Notes: generated from the letters alone by a model not told the origin. 64,000 bases of DNA from Varroa destructor (GCF_002443255.2 NW_019211454.1:30023565-30087564), one strand, 5' to 3'. Positions 15,701-29,686 are shown, counted from the stretch's first letter. Numbers and translations: made by a program.

Positions 15701-18700
15701 AACTGCGAACAGTGGTTCGAATTTCATTACAACAAAAAAAGGAAGACAAACGCAGCGTAGAGTAAAGAGAATGGGACAAATTGAAAGGAGTGGTTTTAGT
15801 GCTTGCGCTGAAGACAAGAACGAGCAAAAAAAACTGCTCTTAAAAAGCAGAAGTAGCTGTCCACTGGAGGCTCTAGACAGAGGATCCGTCGACTGCTTGG
15901 TTATCGCTGGTCGGTAAGTTAAGGATAGGCCGATACATGCGGCGATGGCCGAAGCCGTGCAGAGCTTATGGAAGAGTTCGAAGACCGCCGCAGTTCAGCG
16001 ATGTGTAATAAGATTTTGCAGCAATAGGAGATGTTGAGCTTGAGAGCAGCGAGGAAGGGGCTAGATATAGGGGAATAGGAAGAATCGGTTCCTTGCCAAT
16101 AGACCAACGAACTACCGGCCGTACGAGCAGACAGACGGACAGAGAGACAGACATAACGATGGAAGTCTATGGGTGTGAGGAAAGGGATGAGGCAAGCGCC
16201 CCTTCTCAAAGCTCGGCTGGAGCAAGTTTTAGCAAATTTTCACCGCAGCCTTTGCTTCTATTTTGCCAGCTTTCCTCCTACCTCCGTTTCACTTTGCCCA
16301 GTATGCCTCTCTTTCTTCCGTCGCACCGCGTAGTACCTTACATGGGGGACTGGGGCTGATTTGCTAACCTAACGGAAAGCTATTCTGTGTCAGAACTGAT
16401 CGAAAGGAAGTAGGAAATTCCACTTTACATCCTACTCACTTTTACATGCCTTTTTTTAGTTATTGAATTGGACTAGTCAAAGGCGGAAACTGCTGCAGAA
16501 CCACAGGCCAACTTCAGAGCTAAGGAGCGCAACCTCAAGCGTCAAGAAATGTAGGGGTTTAGAAGCATATGTATGAATTCCTATAATTATATTGCCGGGA
16601 AAATAGGCTGAATAGATTCTTATAATGGCATTGAGTATAAGCAAGAGCTGTGGCAATGGGAAAATGAGTGCCTAGCGCAAACGGCTGCTGATAATGTGTA
16701 TATCTATAAAAAATTATTAGTAGGCATTACATACAGTGAGCGCCCTCTGTGTATTACGCAGATAATTTCTACAATTAGTCATAGAAGGCTTTAGTTCTCA
16801 TCTGAGTAACTTAGTTCCTTTCTGGTTAGTTTGTGATAAATATTTACGTACAATTGAAGAATTTACGTTTACGGGAAGACCTTGAAACGAGACGTGGTGT
16901 AACATGGGTCGGACAACTACTATAAAGACCCAACTCGGAAATAACTTTATGCTGTTTGTGGTGCATCAATTCGCAAGTTTAACAAAGGCTAAGCAGTGCT
17001 GCAATGAAGCTACTAATAGTTGAATGTTTTAATGTACAGGACGTGCGCCGTTACTTAGTTGTGAACATAACGAATATCGCTGTTTGATAATTTCGTCGGC
17101 AATCTCAGTCTGACCATTAACAAGAGATTTCGACAGTCATCATTAAGTTTCCTCCAAAGTGCGCAGCTTGAGCACGAGGTGAACGAAATGAAGGAAGTAC
17201 GTCATAAGAACTGGGCTAAGGGCTGATAGCTGAAGCGCGAGGAGCGTCGGTGGTTGTTGACAAATATCGCATCATGTTACAGTTTACAACATGAGACTGC
17301 CGCAAAAAAGCTAGTGTCAGGCAAGCTGGTTTAGCCACCTCGGCAAGAGTCTTGGCGAATGACGAGCTCCTTTCTCCACTCGAGATTTGATCTCTGCGCC
17401 TAAGAGCGTCTTTTTGGCTTTGTGTTGCAATATCGAGTGAATCTATGGTGGGTGTTTCGCCGGAGAAGGCTACGGTGCCTTTGCATCTCGCTGCTCATCT
17501 GCATCATCCAGCAATTAAGCCGGTGTGCTAAAACCTAGTGCTCGGTTAACGACAAGGGCAACAGGACACTACCGCGAGACCGGCGGCGGCGGCAGCAGCT
17601 TCCGGCGAATCTCGCTCGAAGATTCGACGTCGTGTCCCTTTCTTGCAACGAGATCTTCCCGTTTCCCTGACGCTGTGAATTCTTTTTATCTTTATGGAGC
17701 TGCGCTTACCTAAGCGTCACCTTTTACCATCATATCGCAATGGTCGCATTTGAACTTTCGCTACGTGCCTTTACCTATCCTTACGTGAAGCACGTCATAG
17801 CTGGCCGTCTCATTCAGTTTTGTGCCTCGACTGTCGTATTGTCCAGCGTATATAAGTTATTCACTTCTGCTTTTGCTTCTCCATCCCAATCCAGTGTGAC
17901 AATAGCGGTGCAGTATTTCAAACGAGAGTGCAGCTCTATATGCGCACGCATGCAATCAGACACTTCGACAATTTATTATTACTCTTCGAAGGAGAGAGTA
18001 TAGTGAATGCACGCTCTTTCGGAGCAAGATACAACATAAGCGTTAAGTGACGAAGAAATTAGTTGTGTACAGGAGAGCTGACTCAAAACAACCCACCAGA
18101 CACACATCGAGAGGCATAGCTAGAAGCTCTGCTCAGATACAAGAGTGTCTGTCACCAGCTCTAAACGAATACACTTAAACCCCTTGCCGACCGACAGCGG
18201 ACGACGGGGCTGATGTCGAGTTCTGTAAACGTTGCGAGCAGAAAGCTAAAGGGGGCGGTTCCCGTTCCTGTAAAGGCGCAATGACTATCAGCTGGCTAGG
18301 ACCGTTCTTCAAGTCTGGCTCGATCATAGCTTGCACCGTCGCTGAGTACTGATGCCGTATGAGGAAGGAGCATGTGTGCCTGTGCGGTAGCTGCCGCTTT
18401 AAGTAAGCAAACAAAGAGTTCGCGGTAATGTCAGTGACGTTTTGATATGTTTATGTTGATCTCTCCATGCGACTCATCCTTTTTAGCTAGGCACCCGGCG
18501 TTTGAATTTTTCCTTAGCAGTACCCACCCGCACTATTGCAAGTCTGCCTTTTCCGCATGCAGTAATGCATTTTGCAAATGCAGGATCACTGAAAGACCCT
18601 CATATACACCCGCTAAAGCCAGCTTTCGTTTTCCGCCCGACCAAACCTATGGTTGCTCACTCGCGTATGAATCACAGCAACGTATCTTACGACCGCGTGC

Positions 18701-18900
18701 AACAGTGTACGTACTTGGTATGCATATCGTGTACAAGCAACACGAATAACAAGTGCATTGTGGGGCATTTTACTGATCGAACGTTGTCTCCGCATAATTT
18801 AAGTGATCGTTGCATGCTCACTTATCGGGCCTGATATCTTTTTTAAATTCTTAGGCTATCTAGAAGACACGATACGTGGACAGTGGTCAGTTATAGTCAC

Positions 18901-18953
18901 TAACTAAGAGCCAATAGAGAAAAGCAGGGCTTTCCTCTATTGGCTCTTAGTTA
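18901..18953. repeat. Near-perfect 53-base hairpin (inverted repeat)
   Basis: Two 19-base arms (18901-18919 and 18935-18953) are exact reverse complements. Past one mismatch (18920/18934), five more pairs continue to a 3-base loop (AGG, 18926-18928), so 24 of 25 pairs form. Unlike the other inverted repeats in the window it is not AT-dinucleotide sequence. It is shorter and tighter than a typical microRNA precursor. It could be a foldback element remnant, a cruciform-forming site or a small structured RNA. Confidence 0.85.
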
Positions 18954-21900
18954 TAAATGTTTTGGCGTCTCAGTCGGTAAACACATATAAACCAGTTTAT
19001 TAGTATTTCCGGGTGCTTCAGTGTTACCGTACGATTGTACAAACGTTTGATAATACGAACAACAGATACGGTATGTTTGGTCAAACTCTTAACCGGAGCC
19101 TTTCGCTTCATACTCAGAATTGTCCATGTCACAAGTGTCTCTGCCTCTGGGCCTAATTAGGAAATAATTACGCTAAAATCGTTTCCACGACAATTAAAAT
19201 CTGCCATATATAATTCGTGAAAAAAACAATTAATTACTTGTATGACTAGTTCTTCTCGCCGGGTAAGTAGTTCTTATTCGAAGCTGTGTATTTTTTTTTA
19301 ATTTACGCCAACAGTGCAGTAACTATTCTTTTGTGCAGGACGGTAAATTGGTTTTGATCTTACAGCGTACACTTCGTAAGCTTTCCTCCGTAAATGTATG
19401 ATTTACCAAAGAAATAGGTTTCTTTCTTATTTCACCCTACATGTAGGTGGCTATATAAATATACTATATGCATACTCATACAATGGCTACCTCTGTAACA
19501 CTGTATCGCATAGATCTATATTTATTCTATTAGTCACTACCGATCTAGGAGATAGAAGGTAAAGCCACTAAGCTCCCTCGGTTCGTGGAGTCTGATCCGA
19601 AATATGGATTAACATACGTATATATTGTGGACATCTATAAGCATGGCAGTCCGCTTGATCGCTAGATCGATAGGCGGCATGATAATAATAAAAATAAATG
19701 CTACGTGCCAAAAGACACTGAAGGTTAGCTGAGACAAGATTGGTGACCAATGGCTCCGCCACTTCCATAAGCCCACACCAAAGCTGCTGCCCACTTGTAG
19801 GAAAATTATTCTATGAAACGTTTACTAAGTAACCCTAGGTTCTGATGACCTTAAACTCCTATGCATTTTGAAGTGCATATCTTTAAACAAACGGATGCAT
19901 GTATGCAATGTATTATTCTGCACTTTCATCTGGAAATGAGACTTATGAGGAGTCTTAATGAAAAGTACAAGTACTTGTTATGGCTGGAATCGTTATCGAA
20001 GCAAAGAGATTCTCAAAGAAATCGAATTTTCTATCAGCCGATCGGTAGGGATATTTTTTTAGAAATTTCTAAAGTCATTTGGTCATTTTTTTTGTTTTAT
20101 GCTTGCTTTTAGAATAAAGGTTTCTCCGCACTGTCACAGAGCTGTACGTTTGTCACCCTTCATTTTCTCCCATGCGAGTGGCTGACTTAACAAGCCGCCT
20201 TAATAATACTAACCCTAATGCACTACATGGATCTTGGTTGCAAACGACACTATTACCTCCCCTTTCGATTGTAAATTTCACTGTCTCCTATTATCCTAAC
20301 CCTGTTCTTCTAGCAACACATTTTGCTAAGTCAACGTCGGAACGGCTATACTTACAGCTGGATTCACTGCTTTCCTATGTTCCCCTGAGCCCTCAGAGGA
20401 TTCTCAGCGCATTCCCTCTTAGGAGTGTATCTTCATTTTGCCACTTCTCACTAGATGTCCGCCCCCCACGTGTCGGAGGTCACCAGATTTTGTTGTTTAC
20501 GCTTCCTCTTGAAGGTGATCCCATTTGCGCTTGGTTCATATGCTCTCTGCGAGCAACATAGCAATATTGTTCGGGATTGGATTTTATATACTGCCCCTTT
20601 ATTTGTTCTACTCGTGGGCATCTCGCTGTCTGTTACAGTTGCTCACGTCCGAGCTCAGAATTATTCCTTTTGTGTAGTTCTTCAAAATAAACTTAACATT
20701 TGTACCTGTCAACGCCACCAGCCCATTGTTGAAGCGCAGTATAAACTAAAAAAAGGAGTTCGTACACGTAATCGTGATACTTGATCACTATGATCTATTT
20801 CTACTTTTCATAAAGTGTTAATTCGCTATTGAAATGACTGTTGCTTTTCGCCCCCCAGTAATATAAACTTCTTTGAATGCCGTGCGAGTATACCATAGCA
20901 TTAGATGACTGATGCAGTATCGGTATACCCAGCGAAAGTCTCCAAAGGAAGATTTTAGAGGAAATACTAGGTGTCGGGAAATGGTTAACAGACAAAGCAC
21001 ATATATATGTATTAAATTATAAATACGACAAGGAAAGTCCCCATATTCGTTGTCATTGGCTGGTCATACGGTATTCATACTGATCATTCATTAGCAGTGG
21101 AGTAGCTATGTCTACTGAAACTGGTTACTTTTTTGGCGCATGGCTTCAGAGGCAGTGGCCCACACAATTCTATAAATTGAAAACGTTATTTTATCCCAGT
21201 TCCTTTCACTGTTTCTTCTATACGCAACCCTGTCGTGTAGCCTGTCATGGGAACATTTCTATCTGTATGAAAAACAGGTCGATGGACTCTATCCCTACCA
21301 TTAACTTATCCAGGTGCCCTGTACCCTATTAATATAGCGTATGCACTTCTGCACGGAAAGGCCAGTTAACCTTCAATATTCCTGCGAGCTAACTTCGTCC
21401 CGATTCGACTTCGTGGTGAGGTTTTCAGTTGCTATTCACATTCTATTGCATTTTGAGTTGCTAGTCGAAGTTGCTTCGCTACTTTCGACTTTGTTATTTG
21501 TGCCAATTTCAAGTTCTATTTTGTGGTGTTTAGACAGATGAAAGGTAAGCAACTGAAAATAATTGGTGCTCTAGAAACTGCCGGGAGAAGCTCAGTGCAA
21601 GCGTAGCTACGTGCAAATGGTGGAATTTCTTTGTTCTTTTACCCTTACCTTAGCAAAGCCATCAATTCGAGACGGTTCTAGCTAACCCGTAGATCGTCCG
21701 TTCCCTTCCAGCAGGACCGTCAGCGTGTTGAGGGCTGCAGTGTACATATTATTTCGCTACGAGTGGCCTATGCCGCTAGTGTGTTTATCTGCGTTTCCTT
21801 TACCTTTTCTCGCCTATGGATAGAGCCATACACAGAATCGAAAGATTGTCCGTGGGCTTGGGCCGGGGCTCGGGGTAGAAGAGCATCTACCGACATGACT

Positions 21901-22352
21901 GTGCTTGCTCGGCTGTCCGCTCACCCGTATGCCAGGCCAACGGTTCCGCCATAGTAAATGTACGGAAATTGCTTTCTATAAAACTCGAGCCTATGCCACA
22001 GCCTTTCCAAGCCTTGCTCTTCGTTCGTGTTTCGCGTTGCTCGGGGAACCAATCGGCGGGCACAGACGCCGACAAGCAACAGCAGTAGAGGCAACTGAGT
22101 CGGTGGGGGGCGCGTGAGGCCAGTGACCGGAGACGACGATTCAGGCAGCCAAACAGGGAAAAGGTCCATCACCTACATTTGTCGTTGTTGTTGTTGCAGC
22201 TGTGCTGTGTTATAGTGGTACTGCCGTTACTTTACGTCCTCGGACTCATTTCGTCTGATCGTACTACTCGGCTTCTGTGCTGGTGTACCATAACAGCGAG
22301 TCTATATGTACTATGTGCAGTGTGGGTACATGTGTTGCTGTCTTTGTATGTG

Positions 22353-22366
22353 TAATAATAATAATA
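22353..22366. repeat. (TAA)n microsatellite
   Basis: Short run of TAA units at the edge of a GT-rich stretch. Confidence 0.8.
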
Positions 22367-23521
22367 AGAATCTACAAACACGATAAGACTTACTGCTAGC
22401 TGCTGTTACTGTTATACCTTCTACTTGGCTCCAGCGGCGTAGGAGCTGACGCCGTAGTGTACTATATGTATAGAGCTAGCAGGACAGGGACTAGGACCAT
22501 GAGCCAGCCTCGGCCACCACCAGGAACGGCCTAAGAAAGGTTAACCGAAGCGACGTCGTTTGAAGCAATAAAGGACGCGCGCGACTCTATGTTGCCGCTG
22601 TTGGCTTCGCTGCCGCCGTCTTCGCCGCTGCTGGGCGTTCATAAAAGGCTGTGCAGTTCGGTCAAGCCGCCTCGCGTACGGTTATGTTGCAACCGAGTTG
22701 CCAATGTGATCGTATGTTAGCAGCGTGGCAAGCGTATTACATGGGACGGACTACAAAGAACCATGGGTTGCGGCTACAGGAGAAGCAGTGGAGTCGATCT
22801 CAACAGGGCGATGGGCAAAGCAGAGGCGGCGGTCGCAGCAACAAAACGATGAGAAGCGACTATAGCTGTTGGGACAAGAAAGGAAAGGCTTTATTTGATT
22901 TTTCATCAGAAAGGAGCATACACGGGTGCCCACAGACGGAGCCATACCCGCGCGTCCACAGCGGCAGACAGTCACAGGGAGCTGCGACAAGTAGCGCTAT
23001 TGTCGTTGCGTTAATGTCATTCTCAACGCACAAGAACATGGGATCTTCGCTATCGACCCCATATTCGCTTACGAGTCGTCGCTCATCTGCTACTGCGGCT
23101 GAACTAAGGTATAAACGACTACATGAAGCTCGTAAAATCACTTTGTGTCACCTTTGATTACAAAGACACACAAGACATATATATGCATGTGCCATATGTA
23201 TTCGAGGTAAACGGTATTAGAGAACGTACCCCATGTAAATTACACAGGTCAAACACTGCGACGTATACTTTGCTTTCGAATAAAAAAGTAACAAACTCTT
23301 TGGAAGGTCGAATGTTAAAAATGGAGTCGAGCCCTAGAATCGCTGAAACACAAACGTTTTGCAAAATTACCGGTTAACTGTTCTTATCCATAAACGCGTT
23401 TCGATACCGCTGTATGACATTGGTTCAGCCGGTGCTTGTTGCGAAAGCAATGTAAAGGATGAATTAGCTACATGTGCATTTTTTTTCTTTTTACCCGGGT
23501 TTCTACTTTAGGGCGGACGTG

Positions 23522-23600
23522 CCTAAGTTCGGTTTGAACCCAGACTACGTGCATCTGAAGTTAGCAGACGAACACGTGACCGTTACACCATCAATCAGGC
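23522..23600 (-). repeat. tRNA-like sequence, decayed tRNA or SINE head (valine-tRNA-like)
   Basis: Read on the minus strand, this has an A-box/D-arm-like segment (GGTGTAACGGTCACG). It has a plausible anticodon arm with stem TCTG/CAGA extended by a G-T pair (plus strand 23554-23568) around a 7-base loop containing AAC. It also has a B-box-like GGTTCAAACC (23531-23540). Order and spacing are those of a tRNA and the D-arm resembles tRNA-Val. The T-stem is imperfect, the B box is one base short, position 37 is T, and I could not form a good acceptor stem. A pseudogene or tRNA-derived SINE is therefore more likely than a working tRNA. Confidence 0.45.
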
Positions 23601-24839
23601 TTCGGAACAGCACAGATAACGCAACGATGTTAATTAACTAAAGCGATAAACAAAGCAAAGAGGTACAGGTCACTTGAATTCTACTAATAAATTGATATTC
23701 ATCTGCATCCCGAAGACAAAGGCTGCGGTTGAAAACGTTACTTGTAAAGAGTAGATGTTTTATTCTTAACAAGTTTAACATGTACTTGCCTGTAATCCCA
23801 TTGGTAGTGTGGACCTATCCTCCAGCAGCTCGGGCAGTCTTTATTTTGTCGTAGGTATTTATATAAGCTATATAAGTGAGTGCAAGCAGCTGCAAAGTCC
23901 CCCCAATCTGCCTCCGGCTCCTGTTTGTTGTGTCGTAAAGGGGAGAATGCAGTTATCCAACTGAAGAGCCGAACGGCTGGTCGGTGGCAAGCACCAAAGA
24001 CGACGCTACTACCCACCGAAAGAGAATTAGTGGCGGCTATAAATAGCGAAATACTTGTTGCTTGTTTCTCTCCATTCCACGTTTTCACACGGCCTGCACT
24101 TGGCCTGCTTGCGGGTCTGTGTCCAATGGCCCCCGAGTTGACACGCGATGCCATGGGACAGTCTGCCCAGAGAAACTAGGCATGCATATGCCCAGCGGCA
24201 AGGTTCGTACTTTGCCACCCCTTCATGCTTCCGGGACTGTAGACGGGCGTACACCGAAGGAATGCGCATGGGTTATACGTGTGTATATGCAATGTCTGAA
24301 GGTTTCCCGTAACTTGGCGTTGTATAAACGAGCTTGGAAGTACTGCTGGTGCACATGCAGAAAGCTGAAGTTCGAAATACCGAATACGTGTTAAATCAAT
24401 GCATGCACAATTTGCTTTTTCAAATGCCCGCGTCCTATAACGCTTCATAGGCAAAAACTACGTAGGTTAAGCCCACATACGAAAGATGCCATTAAAGGCC
24501 CTTCCAAACGCGTTACACTGTTAAGCACCCAAGTACTGCTAATGATAAACGTTACGAGTCGGCGAAAATCATGTGCATTTCTTCAGAACACAAGACGCTT
24601 AGGTTACCCAGATGCGAATCTAGTTAATGCGCAGTACCTACATATCTCTTAAAAAGTACTCTCCTATCTGAGATACAGTCGTTCTCTTCTGTGTCACAGT
24701 TGTCTATTCCATTGAAACCTAGCCAGTCTTGTCGTTCATATAGTACCCTATATTTAACCAACTAACACTTCTGCAGTGCGTTTGTGACGGTCCACGTTCT
24801 AAAGCCATCTTTCACATATCCGATCTCTCGTTAAACTCT

Positions 24840-24899
24840 CCCCGTCCCCTAGCCGTCAGTCTTTTTGGAGAATATCGTTGGCTGGGGGGTGGAACGGGG
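24840..24899. repeat. GC-rich imperfect stem-loop
   Basis: CCCCGT plus CCCCTAGCC (24840-24854) pairs with GGCTGGGGG (24880-24888) and ACGGGG (24894-24899), leaving a 5-base bulge on the right side and a loop of 25 bases. Fifteen pairs, one of them G-T, are mostly G-C. Confidence 0.5.
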
Positions 24900-27800
24900 A
24901 ACGAGATGAAGGAGCTTCGTTTGAGTCCTTTTCGCTGCGTTCGTTTAGGCCGTCCCTATCCAACCCGTTTCACTACTCTGTTGCTGTTTAAGTGTCGACA
25001 GTTGTCGTCCTCGTTGTTCGCTGCCCCCGCCATCTCTTCAGGTCCTGCCGATCAGGAAGAGTAATGAAGGCGTGCGCGCAAGCCTCCTCATGTCAGATGG
25101 AGGTTACATTAACATTTGCATTAGCCAGGCGGAATTGGGCTTAGGGGATGAGGGGTTGCGCATGAAGGGAAATCTACTGCGGGCCCGTGAACCAGTAGGG
25201 ATTCACCCCTTCAGGTTCCTTCAAGTGACGCCGTGGCTTGCGACGCCAGCGCTCTCCCCAACTACAAGCAATTTAATTCGTGCTGTTACGGTGGGCATCA
25301 GGTGCCTTTTTGCCCTGAAAGCAAGCAGACTAGTGCCAGCAGTATTGAGAGCAACGAAGTTGTAGTCTTCGTCGATCCAATAGTACATAGGAAAGGATTT
25401 AAGGGGGGGCGTAAAATAGGGACAGTGTGGGGCTTAGCAACAGAGTGTAACTAGGCAAAAGGAGAAAAGGGCTTGCCTTGTGGGGGAGGTGGGGTTGCCT
25501 TAATTACCTTTTGATTTTTATCTATAAATTGTGCACTCCTACTAGCGTTTGGAGAGGAAGAGCCTTGGCGAGCTCTCAGTCATTCTCTGCTTTCGCTGCC
25601 ATTCAAAAGGCGGCCGTCCAAGGGGCGATGCTTCATGATGACTACGCTCTGCCTCGGGATTCATGCTTTTTCCTGTTACTGGGCCTGATCTCACCGGTTC
25701 TTGCCCCGATATGCATCCCTCTTATCCCTTTCTTTACATACAGAATGTTCTCTCATTCGTTTAATGATTCGGGATTTCGTTCACGATAGAGGCGCCCACG
25801 CAACGCCCCCTGTACTATATCATCTGATTGATGTAGTAAAGACCGTCGCTGCTCAAGAAAGATGCAACGAGAGAATATGGGAAGTAAGACAGGGCGACGC
25901 TCGTGTAAGAAATGGCTTTCAGGTGCCAAAGGATTACGACGCTACCGGCGGATGTTGCTACATTTGTTCACGATCGGGAAATTTTCAAGAAAAGAATTGC
26001 TAGGAAGCCACATTTGCAAATTGCCGCGTCTATGAATTTGCTGAAGTCTGCTGTCAGCAATGAGAGATAGAAAATTCCAACATCCGCAACAAAAGTGCTT
26101 TGGAAATAAACATCTTATGATGTCTTAGTAATTGAACGTCAGAGGACTGCATTTTTACTCTTATAATGGAGCGATATCGATTCGTAAAAACGTTCTACGA
26201 CAACAATAACAGCAATAGTAATAAACGATCATGCGCCGTTAATAGTTACGGTGAACTTAAGTATGCCGCGGAGAAAATTAGTGCGGCTTGCCTTGGTTGT
26301 CTTGAAGGGGGGATGGGGTTTGGCTCGAGCTCTCGATTCATCGATTGCTTATGATTTAAAATTTGCATAAATTCGAATTACTCTCTTGAGCAGACGAAGC
26401 TTTTTGATAATGCCCAGGTGTTTTTTTGTACTTGAACGAAAACAAACTAAACTTAACCTTTTGTTCCCTTGTTTCTTTTCATGTACGCAACAAGGGAAAA
26501 GAGGAATCGTATTTACGCGCTAACAGTATTCACTTTATGCTAGTTAATGCAATAAGCTTCTGGGGTGGGTGCCAATGTTATTATTGACACACCGTCGCGT
26601 CTGCTAGAAAAATTATGAGCACCTTACAACGTCACGGAGCGTTTTCTGTCTGTCAGAGGTGGACCTATGTTCCATTTTATTTTCATCATTTCATATCATA
26701 TTAGTTTATTATAATTTAACGGCGCACCCTATAGCACAAATGAATCGAACTGGGTTAAATATAGATACTGTAGATGTTTACAAACGGACAAACACAAGCC
26801 ACCAATCGATGACATTCAAAATCAGTCGTATTGAAAATTTTCCATCTATTTAGCTAAGCGATTAATGAACATTACTCCGTCCAATGGCGCTTTTCACATT
26901 GCCTATTGCCCTGCTTTCTATCAATATACATCATTATAGAACCTCACCTTTGATTCAAGATGTAGCACCTTGTTCGCCACTAGCCTAGCCCCAATATATA
27001 ATCAACCCAACTTCTTTTCAAGCTGTTTCTCTTTACGAAGATTCATTTAAAATCCATTAATTTTGCGCGGGCCTTACCCCTTTAAAGGTTATTTTGCTCG
27101 TCGCACCTTGTTGATTCATGTCGTAGCGTCGAAGAGCGACGATATCAGGCAGCCCTATATTGCGACACTTTACGTAGTACGGGGTGAAGTGCGGGTTAGG
27201 TTCACAGTGGTCGATGAGCTGTATTGCAACGGGCACTCTCACATTCGTAGCTCTGCCGTTAAGTAAGTATCAAAGACTTTGAGCTGCACCAGATTGTCGA
27301 ATCAATGTCCAGAATAAACAGCGAGATCAAGATGTATTGTTGAACAGATAAACTCTTAAATTGATAGATAGTATTTTAATCATTCACAACTCCTTCCTTT
27401 TTGCTTCCGGCATTCAGTGTCATTGTACCACTCGGTCTCACACCTTCTTATCGGATCCTCGTTGCGATGTCTGTAGCGAGCTTTGAAGGCCATATCTTAA
27501 AAGGAACATAGGGACTGTAAATAAAGAGTATTTAATATAAATTTGTCAGATGCGTATCCAGCGGGTGCTTCATTGTCAACCATTCGAGGATGTCGAGGAT
27601 GCGAAGCTCCAAACGAGACACTCAGAACGTATGAATATCCTAAATCGTCTTTGCGGCGTCACCGTTGGATATGTTGGATGAATAATCATACGTTTATCCT
27701 GTACTTTGCAAGTCGGATTTTAGTAGGTTATAGAAGACAGTGATCATACCTCTGGCGATTACTGCGAAAATGGTGATCAATCACTTCATTTGAAGTTAGT

Positions 27801-28226
27801 ACTTGACGACATATGTTATACAGTGTGCCAAGTTACGAAGTGGCGCTGTGGTACATGTTACTACTTCAGCTTGTTTGTCGAAATACTCTTCTTTATTTAG
27901 CTTTTCTCCCGGACATACTCTTAGCAACTATACATAGTTAACCCTTTGTCTGGATACGTGGCCTCATACTTCATCGATTACTATTACATATTTATCCAGC
28001 ACTATGATTATCAGGGTAACTTCGTGCGCCCCAATCAGAATGATCTGGCGGACGATAAATGCTGATTGTTGTAACATCGAAACGTAGTACAAATTGTTGT
28101 AGAAGCATCCCTTTTTTTGATAGAAGTAGTTTTAAATTGGGCGTTATGGAAAATATCTTAGCGTTGTCACCTATGTACGAGACGGTCGCTGCATAGAAAT
28201 AATAAATCCAGACTGAAACGTGTATT

Positions 28227-28268
28227 TACTAATACCTTACCCTAATAATTACTAATACCCTAATAATA
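28227..28268. repeat. Imperfect tandem duplication of about 20 bases
   Basis: TACTAATACC(TTAC)CCTAATAAT is followed directly by TACTAATACCCTAATAAT. The second copy lacks a few bases in the middle, consistent with a local slippage duplication. Confidence 0.75.
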
Positions 28269-29686
28269 AGATCCATGTTCAGGCAGAATTCATGTTAATT
28301 ATGTTAGCGAATGCTGAATTGCAGGGAAAAATTTTCTTCCAAGCCAAAATATCGTTTTTTGGAAATATGTAACCCGCTAAAAATTATGAAGCAAAGTCCA
28401 ATCGGCTGTCCCTCAGTGAACGTGATTCCGACATGAGACATATAAGCTTACGGAGTGAATCTTCTCTCGTGCATATCAGTACATTGCAAAAATGACCTTT
28501 GGGAATATTGCCTTAGTGGAAAACCAATTTCTCTCATCGATAATAATGGATACATTTGCTGTTTATTATACGTACTGGTTTATGAGGCTACATGAACGTG
28601 ACGAATGGGCCCTTAGCGACCGCACCATGTACGCGGTGCCATGTGCATGGTAAACAAGTAAGCAGGAGCAGAACTGACAGGAAACGTCACTTCGTGTTTT
28701 GCTCACAGGCTACAAACTCAACTTACCAACTGTGAAGACGCTGCACCAAGTTCTTACTGGTTTATATTGCACCTACTCTTTCAAATATGGTCACAATGGT
28801 GAACAAAATTACTTGGAAAAACCTTAGCCGATAAGTTCGTGTCTCATCGATGTACAGAGGAACTACCAATAATGGCACACTCATAAAACTGCATCCGGAC
28901 TTTGATAGATATACACTGAAACAGCGCTTGTTCCGCTTCGTATCCGACCTCGCAAAGTCTGAATCACATTAAAAAGCCGAAAAAAAGACAATTCACCGGG
29001 TCTAAGAAAGCTCCGAAATACTGCATCGAGCCACCAGCGTGCTTCGTTACTAATTAACCCGTGTTTACTTGACGACATTGGGGCTTAATTACAATTCTAG
29101 AAATGTATATGGTCTTTGTTGAAATTAAATAATCGTCGTTTCTGCATGCTTTCTAGAAGGGTCACAAACTTTAAACCAACCCCCTACTAACTAAGCTCAC
29201 CGTTTCCTTTCTATTATGTCATTCAATATATTTCTATGTCGTGGTAGTATATAATCATGTATCACATTATCCTCGCGTTCAGTCTAACAAGTAACCTTTT
29301 GTGCCCTGTTTCTCAATAAAAATACAATACGTCACCGTTTAATTTAAATAACCCCTGTTGCCTAGGGGGCCGGAAAAGGGAGGCGGAAAGAAGCTTGAAA
29401 CTGTTCAACTATTTCTACTTTTTCCTGAGCGGAAGTGTCTTCGACTCCAACTTCCGGCTCCACCTCGGACGGAGTACAGCTTTGCCAGTCAGAGGAAATA
29501 GACTGGCTCACTGAGAAATCGGTAACGAACGGTCAACAGTCCATAGCCAACAACCCAGAGAAGCTGAACCGCAATGAATCCAATTATTGAGAATTCAGGA
29601 CAGATAGACGGATGGAGCAGTAACTTAGCGTAAGCGGCGGTCCACAGCTCGTACGTGCACTATGTGAGCATTGAATATAGCTAAGC

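Larger units (their letters stand above)
1..18900. other. Gene-poor noncoding region
   Basis: I found no coding sequence I can support. Besides the microsatellites listed, there are GC-richer patches at about 3.6-4.5, 12.2-12.5 and 14.4-15.1 kb, a 14-base palindrome GTAACTATAGTTAC at 6502-6515, another (TAATATATATATTA) at 10329-10342, and a short TA run at 5222-5238. Open frames of 60-132 codons occur in all six frames, overlap on opposite strands and lack domain motifs. Confidence 0.6.

Noticed and set aside
22636..22660. TATA-like CATAAAAGG upstream of a GCAGTTCG that could pass for an initiator
   Set aside because: The initiator match is poor and no gene follows, so a single AT-rich match is not evidence of a promoter.
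22651..23157. 168-codon open frame on the plus strand, the second longest in the window
   Set aside because: No recognisable domain; composition follows the local GC-rich sequence, and open frames of 79 and 93 codons overlap it on the minus strand. One or two frames of this length are expected by chance in 64 kb.
25953..26003. Zinc-knuckle-like ending CYICSRSGNFQEKNC in a 100-codon frame, suggestive of a retroelement gag relic
   Set aside because: The histidine of the CCHC motif is missing and the last spacing is off by one. There is no neighbouring gag or pol similarity, so chance is more likely.
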